The translations under genes and the position numbers were made by a program. DNA of 64,000 nt from Parasphingopyxis marina (GTDB lineage: Bacteria; Pseudomonadota; Alphaproteobacteria; Sphingomonadales; Sphingomonadaceae), in the NCBI RefSeq assembly GCF_014237875.1, contig NZ_JACJVJ010000001.1, positions 856,501 to 920,500 of the forward strand, written 5' to 3'. A model generated the notes under the pieces. That model had not been told where the DNA came from. It saw nothing but the letters and a program-made list of their open reading frames with translations, and searched no databases. Below, in pieces: positions 58,701 through 64,000 of this stretch; position 1 is the stretch's first letter; each line of letters starts with the position of its first letter.

Positions 58701-59799
58701 CGCGATCTGCCTCCAGTAGGGGCCGCGGGTTTACCGCGCGGCCGTTGATACGGACTTCATAGTGAAGATGCGTGGAAGTGGAGCGGCCCGTGCTGCCCAT
58801 CCTTCCGATACGATCCCCCCGATCGACTTCTTGCCCCACCGTTACGTCGATGCCCGAAAGATGGGCGTAGCGGGTCACGACGCCCGCGCCATGATCGACT
58901 TCGATCGCGCGGCCATAACCGCCCTTCCAGCCAGCGAAGATGACCCGGCCCGGCCCGGTGGCGAGAATGCCCTGGCCGCGCGTACCGCGGAAATCGATGC
59001 CCGTATGCATGGCCCGTCCGCGGGTGAACGGATCGCGGCGCAGCCCGAACGGGCTCGACATCGAACCGTAGCTGGTCGGCTGGGCGGACGGGATCGCGCG
59101 CAGCGACACTTCCATGACGGAAAGCTGGTTGAGCGCGATTTCGAGGTCGGCGATTTCGCTATCGATGCCGCCCGGAACCGTGGCGGTATGGACCGGCCGG
59201 AGCGGGCCGCCCATGGCCTGGCTGGCGAGCATCAGCGGATCAAGGCCGAATTCGCGAATTGCATCGGCCGTTTCCAGGGTCCGTGCTTCAACGGCGTTGC
59301 GCAGCCTGCGAGCAAAGGCGATCTGCCGGCGTTCCAGCCGCTCGAGCTCTGCCGATTCCGGAAGGGCACTACGTTCGGCGTCGGATACGGCGGTTTCCCC
59401 GCTCTCGGCGACGGCATCCTCATCTATCTCCAGATCCCCGAAATGGCTGCTCACCAGTTCGTCGAGCACGGCCTGGCGGCGTTCGACCCGGGCGACATGC
59501 TCGTCGACCGATCCGCGATAGGCGGCCACGCGCGCTTCGGTTTCGTTGACATGCTGCTCGCGCTGATCGAGTGCGATTCGATCACTCGCGCCCTTCACCT
59601 GCAGGCCGATCATGACCAGCGTAAAGGCCAACCAAGCGCCCAACGCGAGCGCCGCGACCGACACCACGCGAACCTGCAACTTGCTGGAAATTCGGAAAAA
59701 ACGAAGCTTGCCGCCGGAGCGGATATGGAGCTCATGGTCAGGGAATAGGCCCTTGAACCGAGACCATAGGCTCGGGCCAGCTTTGTTATTTTGCGACAC
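58648..59799 (-). CDS. M23 (LytM-type) peptidase with N-terminal membrane anchor and coiled coil
   Basis: About 383 residues: cytoplasmic N-terminus, one membrane helix (VVSVAALALGAWLAFTLVMI), a coiled-coil region, and a C-terminal M23 domain. Zinc-ligand motifs HTGIDFRG, and HLHYEV are intact, with SPFGLRRDPFT upstream. Likely a peptidoglycan DD-endopeptidase. GTG at 59799 chosen, with CAGGG upstream; a TTG at 59844 is the alternative. It overlaps the bactofilin gene, and a palindrome shared with the SleB promoter lies 78 bp upstream. Confidence 0.93.
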   Translation of the reverse strand: MSQNNKAGPSLWSRFKGLFPDHELHIRSGGKLRFFRISSKLQVRVVSVAALALGAWLAFTLVMIGLQVKGASDRIALDQREQHVNETEARVAAYRGSVDEHVARVERRQAVLDELVSSHFGDLEIDEDAVAESGETAVSDAERSALPESAELERLERRQIAFARRLRNAVEARTLETADAIREFGLDPLMLASQAMGGPLRPVHTATVPGGIDSEIADLEIALNQLSVMEVSLRAIPSAQPTSYGSMSSPFGLRRDPFTRGRAMHTGIDFRGTRGQGILATGPGRVIFAGWKGGYGRAIEVDHGAGVVTRYAHLSGIDVTVGQEVDRGDRIGRMGSTGRSTSTHLHYEVRINGRAVNPRPLLEADRDVLEIQSGAERRNGDTL

Positions 59800-59876
59800 T
59801 TGCAACCCTGTGAATTGAAATTTGTGCAATCGGGCTAACAACAATCTGCTGCGATGGCGAATCTATCGAACCCAAG

Positions 59877-59890
59877 CACGATGAATCGTG
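59877..59890. promoter_or_regulatory. perfect palindrome CACGAT-GA-ATCGTG upstream of the M23 gene
   Basis: Exact 6-bp arms with GA between. Its core CGATGAATCG recurs twice (22215-22224, 22322-22331) upstream of the SleB-type hydrolase gene. Candidate shared operator for peptidoglycan hydrolases. Confidence 0.5.
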
Positions 59891-59987
59891 ATCGACTCGG
59901 GTTGAACCGACCGGAATGGCGGAACTGTGCGATTTGTTAGGGCGAATTTGACTTTGTTCCGCTCAATTGCGCGCTTATAGCCCGCCG

Positions 59988-60914
59988 ATGGCCAAAGGAA
60001 CACATGACTATCACCAGGACGCGCGCAATGCCGACGTTCTCATCAATATCAACGGGACCAACGTTCCCCGCGCGGAGGCGATGGTCTCGGTGTTCGATTC
60101 GGGCTTCATGCTCGGCGACGGCGTTTGGGAGGGGCTGCGCGTCCATCAAGGCAGGATCGTCTTTCTCGATCGTCACATGGACAGGCTCTATGAAGGCGCC
60201 AAGGCGATCGACATGGATATCGGAATCGCGCCCGAAGAAATGGAGCGCCGCCTATACGATACGCTGGACGCCAATGGCGACATGGAGGAGGGCGTCCATA
60301 TCCGCCTGATGGTGACGCGCGGCATCCGCTCGACGCCCTATCAGGATCCCCGCGTCATCATCTCGCCCGCGACGGTGGTGATCGTGCCCGAATATAAGGA
60401 GCCACTGCCCGCGACGGTGGAGCAGGGCATTCGCCTTTTCACCGTCCATGTCCGGCGCGGCGATCCCGCGGTCCAGGACCCCAAGCTCAATTCGCATTCC
60501 AAGCTCAACTGCATCACCGCCTGCATCCAGGCGACCAAGGCGGGCGCCGACGAAGCGCTGATGCTCGATCCGCACGGCTTTGTCGCGACCTGCAATTCGA
60601 CCCACTTCTTTATCGTCCGCAAGGGCGAGGTTTGGACGTCGAGCGGCGACTATTGCCTCGGCGGGATCACCCGGGCGACTGTGATCGAGCTGTGCCGCGA
60701 GGCCGGCATCCCGGTATTCGAGAAGAATTTCTCGCTGACCGATGTCTATGGCGCCGATGAGGCGTTCGTCACCGGCACCTTCGCAGGATTGGTGCCCGTC
60801 ACCGATGTCGACGGCCGCAGCCTGACCGCGGCGCGCGGGCCGATGGTCGAGCGGCTGCAGGAACTCTACAAGGCCAAGCTTGCGACCGATGTCGCGGGGC
60901 GGGCGAGGCCGTGA
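59988..60914 (+). CDS. class IV aminotransferase (BCAT/DAAT-like)
   Basis: 308-residue PLP enzyme of fold type IV: VSVFDSGFMLGDGVWEGLRV near residue 34, catalytic Lys 172 in SHSKLNCI, and substrate/cofactor-phosphate parts DEALMLDPHGFVATCNSTHFF and GGITRATVIELC. It could act on branched-chain L-amino acids, D-amino acids or 4-amino-4-deoxychorismate; the N-terminal AKGTHDYHQDAR extension is unusual and the substrate is not assignable. It precedes a sulfotransferase-like gene by 10 bp. Confidence 0.9.
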   Translation: MAKGTHDYHQDARNADVLININGTNVPRAEAMVSVFDSGFMLGDGVWEGLRVHQGRIVFLDRHMDRLYEGAKAIDMDIGIAPEEMERRLYDTLDANGDMEEGVHIRLMVTRGIRSTPYQDPRVIISPATVVIVPEYKEPLPATVEQGIRLFTVHVRRGDPAVQDPKLNSHSKLNCITACIQATKAGADEALMLDPHGFVATCNSTHFFIVRKGEVWTSSGDYCLGGITRATVIELCREAGIPVFEKNFSLTDVYGADEAFVTGTFAGLVPVTDVDGRSLTAARGPMVERLQELYKAKLATDVAGRARP

Positions 60915-60924
60915 GGATATCTGC

Positions 60925-61656
60925 ATGACAGTGCGAATCGCAATGTGGTCGGGGCCGCGCAACATCTCGACCGCGATGATGCGCAGCTTCGGCAGCCGCG
61001 GCGATTGCGCCGTGACCGATGAACCCTTTTACGGCGCCTTCCTGAAGGCCAGCGGCGAACCCCAGCCGATGGCCGGGGAAACGATCGCGGCGATGGATTG
61101 CGACTGGAACTCTGTCGCCGCGACGATGAGCGGGCCGGTGCCTGGCGGCAAGGCGGTCTGGTATCAGAAGCATATGCCGCACCATATGGTCGGCCCGCTG
61201 GCCATTGCCGATTTCCCCGATCATGCGCACGCTTTCCTGATCCGCGAGCCCGAACGGGTCGTCGCCAGCTATGCGGCAAAGAACGAGCTGCGCGGGCCGG
61301 ACCTGCTCGGCTATGCGAAGCTGCGGGCTTATTTCGAAAGCGAAGCCGATCGGACCGGCAAGGCGCCGCCCGTCATCGACAGTACGGACGTGCTCGTGGA
61401 TCCCGAAGGCGTGCTCTCGCAGCTTTGCGCCGCGCTCGGCATCGCTTGGAATCCCGCGATGCTGGGCTGGGAGCCTGGCCGGCGGGAGACCGACGGGGCC
61501 TGGGCGCCGCACTGGTATGCCAAGGTCGAGGCCAGCACGGGCTTCGCGCCGCCGCCGGGCGATCTTCCGGCGCTCGAACCCGACCAGCAGGCGGTCGCCG
61601 ATGCCTGTCGCGCTGATTATGAAGCCTTAGCCGCGCATCGCATACTGCCGGGCTAG
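60925..61656 (+). CDS. sulfotransferase-like P-loop protein
   Basis: 243 residues. The N-terminal RIAMWSGPRNISTAMMRSF has the layout of the 5'-phosphosulfate binding loop of sulfotransferases. IREPERVVASY corresponds to the 3'-phosphate-binding region, with Arg and Ser at usual places. Many homologues are annotated only as hypothetical or sulfotransferase-family. Operon with the class IV aminotransferase, a recurring pairing. Substrate unknown; some family members may not use PAPS. Confidence 0.75.
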   Translation: MTVRIAMWSGPRNISTAMMRSFGSRGDCAVTDEPFYGAFLKASGEPQPMAGETIAAMDCDWNSVAATMSGPVPGGKAVWYQKHMPHHMVGPLAIADFPDHAHAFLIREPERVVASYAAKNELRGPDLLGYAKLRAYFESEADRTGKAPPVIDSTDVLVDPEGVLSQLCAALGIAWNPAMLGWEPGRRETDGAWAPHWYAKVEASTGFAPPPGDLPALEPDQQAVADACRADYEALAAHRILPG

Positions 61657-62531
61657 CGGGGCGCGCAGCGTGCCCGCGTTTCCCAACTCGCATTGCCTTC
61701 CAGACGGGTTCCGGCGAGCTGGCCGCTTTCGACCGCGTCTATCCAGCCGGTGACGATCGGTGCGATCAGCCGGAAATTGGGCCGGTGCCTCACCCCGGTG
61801 ATGATCGAGAGGGTGGCGCCCGAACAGGCCGCGGCAAAAAGCCGCCGGGCGTGGCTGGGCTCGACATAATCGTCGTCCGCGCCGTGGATCAGCAGCAGCG
61901 GTTCTTCCACCTGCGCCAGCGCGGCGAGGCTTTTCCATTCGTCGGGGATGAACCATTCGGCGAAGCCCGGCGCGGCGCGCGCGAGATCGCTGAAGGTGGC
62001 GAGGGTGATGAGGCCCTCCAACTGTTCGCGCGCGGCAAGCTGGATTGCGACTGCTCCGCCCAGCGAATGGCCGAAGACATATACCCGCCCATTGGGGCCG
62101 CCGCGTAGCCTGGCGAGCCGGTAGAAGGCCCGCGCGTCGCGAATCAGCCCGGCCTCGCTGGGCGATCCGGGATTCTCGTTGAAGCCGCGATAAGAGGCGA
62201 CGAGCACGCCGCGCCCGCTCTCCACCAGCCGCTGGACATAGCCCGCCATCCGCCCCGCATTGTCGCGGCGCCCATGGAGGACGAGAACGATATCGCGATT
62301 GTCCGCCGCCGGCGCCCAATAATAGCCGGCGAGATCGAGCCCGTCCTCGGTATGCGCGGTCACGGCTTCGGGGGCGGGGCCCGTCCATTCCGGGGTTGCG
62401 ACTGGTCCGTCGCCCGGAGCGTAGAGCTGATCGCGTGCGAAATGCGCACAGCCCGATTGTCCACCGACGATCGCCAGGCCGAACAGGGCAGGCAGGGCGT
62501 GGCGCCATTTGGGACGGAAGGGGAGGGCCAT
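61653..62531 (-). CDS. exported alpha/beta hydrolase
   Basis: 292 residues: an N-terminal hydrophobic signal with Cys in GGQSGCAH (weak lipobox), then an alpha/beta-hydrolase core. Motifs: oxyanion-side VLVLHGRRDNAGR, nucleophile elbow GHSLGG, Asp in LLIHGADDDYV and a late His in GVRHRPNF. Resembles the YfhR/BEM46-like serine hydrolases; substrate unknown. It ends four bases inside the sulfotransferase-like gene, on the opposite strand. Confidence 0.87.
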   Translation of the reverse strand: MALPFRPKWRHALPALFGLAIVGGQSGCAHFARDQLYAPGDGPVATPEWTGPAPEAVTAHTEDGLDLAGYYWAPAADNRDIVLVLHGRRDNAGRMAGYVQRLVESGRGVLVASYRGFNENPGSPSEAGLIRDARAFYRLARLRGGPNGRVYVFGHSLGGAVAIQLAAREQLEGLITLATFSDLARAAPGFAEWFIPDEWKSLAALAQVEEPLLLIHGADDDYVEPSHARRLFAAACSGATLSIITGVRHRPNFRLIAPIVTGWIDAVESGQLAGTRLEGNASWETRARCAPR

Positions 62532-62540
62532 CGGGGCGCT

Positions 62541-63890
62541 CTAGGAGGCCGCATCTGAACGGAAGCTTTCGCCGGGCCGCCTGCGGCCCTCGATCATCGG
62601 CGGTTGCGCCGGCGCCGTCCGGCCCGTGCCGGGCGCGCCGCCCGGCCCGCCGCTTTCGATCCACTGGGCATCGGGCAGGCCGTAGAGCCGGTCGAAGATA
62701 TCCATCGGAATACCGAAGGGTCGGCCGGTGTTCGAATTCCACAGCGCCACGACGCCCGACCGCGTTGCGGGATCGATCATGATCACCGCGCGATAGCCGC
62801 GCACCGCGCCGCGATGGGCGATCATCCGATGCCCGGCATAATCGTAGATACGCCAGCCGAGCCCGTATTGGCTGTTCGATATGCGGCCCGCATAGCGGCT
62901 GTTGCGCCGGTCTTCGCGTTCGGTGCGGACGCGCGCGCTTTGGGTAAGCGCGAGCACCTCGGCAGGCACGATATTCGGGGCGCCGCCCACCTGCACCTGC
63001 ATCCAGCGGGCAAGGTCGCGGATCGATCCATTGACGCCGCCCGCCGCCGGGATGCGGTAATAGGGTTCGACTGTCGCGATTTCCTCGGCGTTCCCGTCAT
63101 GGCTGTGCGCCCAGCTTGCGCTTTCGAACAGGCCGCGCCGGGATATCGTTGCCGTCTCCATGCCGAGCGGCACGAGAAGCCGCCGTCGGACGGCTGCCTC
63201 GAAGCTGGTGTCGGTAACCCCTTCGACGAGCTCGCTGGCCGCGTCGAAACCGATATTCTGGTAGCGATGGCAAGTGCCCGGCGGGCAGACCGACGGACGC
63301 CCGCCCAGCGCGGTGCGCAGTAAGTGCGGATCCTCGCCCGCCTCCAGCCGGTTGTCGAGATTGTTGCGTTCGATGCCGAGACGGTGGGAGAGGATATCGG
63401 CGACACTGGCGCGCATCTGGCCCGATCCGGGCAGGCGGAGCGACGGGGCGTAGCGCGAAATCGGCGCGGAAAGATCGACGGTGCCGTCATGGGCGAGCAG
63501 CGCGACCATCGTCGCCGAGACGCCTTTCGACAGCGAGGCCCAGCGGAATACGGTGTCGAGCGTGACCGGATCGTTCGAAGCGTTGACGGTTTCGCCATAG
63601 CCGCTGGCGAAAACGATCTCGCCATTTTCCATCACCGCGACGGCAAGCCCGACCATCGCCGGATCTTCCATCAGCGATTCGATCCGCCGGTCGATCTCGC
63701 GATAGTCGACCAGGCCGGACCGGGCGTCGAAATCGATGATGCGGCCATTTTGTTCGACCGGCGCTGGCTCGGTGGGCGGTACGGCGATCACCTCCGCGAC
63801 CGCATTTTGCGGCAGACCGATGAACTGCGCCATGACGAGCACACCGAGCGCGACCAAGACCAGGGTAAGGGGCAGGGCGAAACGGTTCAT
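62541..63890 (-). CDS. serine hydrolase of the beta-lactamase/class C (EstB) family
   Basis: 449 residues: one N-terminal membrane anchor or signal (FALPLTLVLVALGVLVMAQF), then the serine beta-lactamase fold. SxxK is SLSK (Ser 119, Lys 122), YxN is YQN (Tyr 210) and the third motif is HRG (IAHRGAVRGYRA). HxG instead of KTG is typical of class C-like esterases and DD-peptidase-related proteins. A Pro/Gly-rich tail follows. Probably periplasmic; a true beta-lactamase role is not implied. Confidence 0.9.
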   Translation of the reverse strand: MNRFALPLTLVLVALGVLVMAQFIGLPQNAVAEVIAVPPTEPAPVEQNGRIIDFDARSGLVDYREIDRRIESLMEDPAMVGLAVAVMENGEIVFASGYGETVNASNDPVTLDTVFRWASLSKGVSATMVALLAHDGTVDLSAPISRYAPSLRLPGSGQMRASVADILSHRLGIERNNLDNRLEAGEDPHLLRTALGGRPSVCPPGTCHRYQNIGFDAASELVEGVTDTSFEAAVRRRLLVPLGMETATISRRGLFESASWAHSHDGNAEEIATVEPYYRIPAAGGVNGSIRDLARWMQVQVGGAPNIVPAEVLALTQSARVRTEREDRRNSRYAGRISNSQYGLGWRIYDYAGHRMIAHRGAVRGYRAVIMIDPATRSGVVALWNSNTGRPFGIPMDIFDRLYGLPDAQWIESGGPGGAPGTGRTAPAQPPMIEGRRRPGESFRSDAAS

Positions 63891-64000
63891 CGTTCGATCC
63901 CTATTGCGCGAACTTCCCGAAGGTCGCGCATAGGACGATAGAGAAAAACTCGCCCCTTCCGGGAAGATATTCCGTCGCCGATCGAAGAAAATGGCCCTCT

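Noticed and set aside
62541-63890. Antibiotic resistance beta-lactamase
   Set aside because: Motifs SLSK, YQN and HRG fit the broad class C-like esterase/peptidase family; nothing indicates clinical-type resistance.
1-64000. tRNA, rRNA, CRISPR, IS element, prophage or att site
   Set aside because: No cloverleaf-like sequence, spacer-repeat array, transposase, integrase or long terminal repeats seen on reading both strands.

Overview
The window is GC-rich chromosomal DNA from an alphaproteobacterium, most likely of the order Sphingomonadales. This rests on a CC_3452-family protein, a ctrA gene with its own CtrA box, a DUF1489 protein, the alpha-type pyruvate dehydrogenase E2-E3 pair and the overall gene repertoire. 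I saw no rRNA, tRNA, CRISPR array, insertion sequence or prophage. Genes are tightly packed on both strands, many with 4-bp ATGA overlaps.

Region by region. 1-5400: stringent response gene rel (cut by the left edge), a CC_3452 secreted protein, an HxlR regulator, rpoZ, a phospholipase D-like enzyme and a phospholipid methyltransferase-like enzyme. The leader of CC_3452-rel carries an attenuator-like terminator, and the rel start codon lies in a hairpin overlapped by a tiny upstream ORF. 5500-16900: an MFS transporter, a two-ring Cdc48/p97-type ATPase, a LysR regulator, an SDR, a cyclophilin, a luciferase-like oxidoreductase, MgtE, and a divergent ArsR/methyltransferase unit with a 34-bp near-perfect palindrome. 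17276-21304: a four-gene operon (membrane SGNH, secreted SGNH, MBOAT acyltransferase, small membrane protein) that looks like an envelope O-acylation system. 21379-23767: a SleB-type cell wall hydrolase and a CapA lipoprotein.

23764-30858: a six-gene overlapping operon (DUF4129-like, DUF4350, MoxR, DUF58, SpoIIM, RDD), a known but functionally obscure MoxR assemblage, with a divergent multi-pass membrane protein. 30924-38722: an FAH-family hydrolase, then a methylthioadenosine phosphorylase, an O-methyltransferase-like protein, a radical SAM protein, a mercuric-reductase-like flavoprotein, a complete ArsM arsenite methyltransferase and an SDR. I propose that these may act together in organoarsenical metabolism. 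38933-43825: an arginyl/leucyl-tRNA protein transferase and the complete Anbu (bacterial proteasome relative) operon.

44073-50406: ctrA, a LysR/pirin/wrbA unit around a perfect inverted repeat, an HD-GYP protein, a pseudouridine synthase, ArfB and a free-methionine-R-sulfoxide reductase. 50553-64000: a Gly/Tyr-rich glycine-zipper exported protein, an M28 peptidase, a universal stress protein, pyruvate dehydrogenase E2 and E3, a prolidase-like amidohydrolase, an M23 peptidase overlapping a bactofilin, an aminotransferase/sulfotransferase-like pair, an alpha/beta hydrolase and a serine beta-lactamase-like hydrolase.

The regulatory findings I rate highest are the attenuator and coupled start in front of rel, and a palindromic core CGATGAATCG found upstream of both peptidoglycan hydrolases (SleB and M23). 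All family calls come from reading translated sequence; no database search was run.
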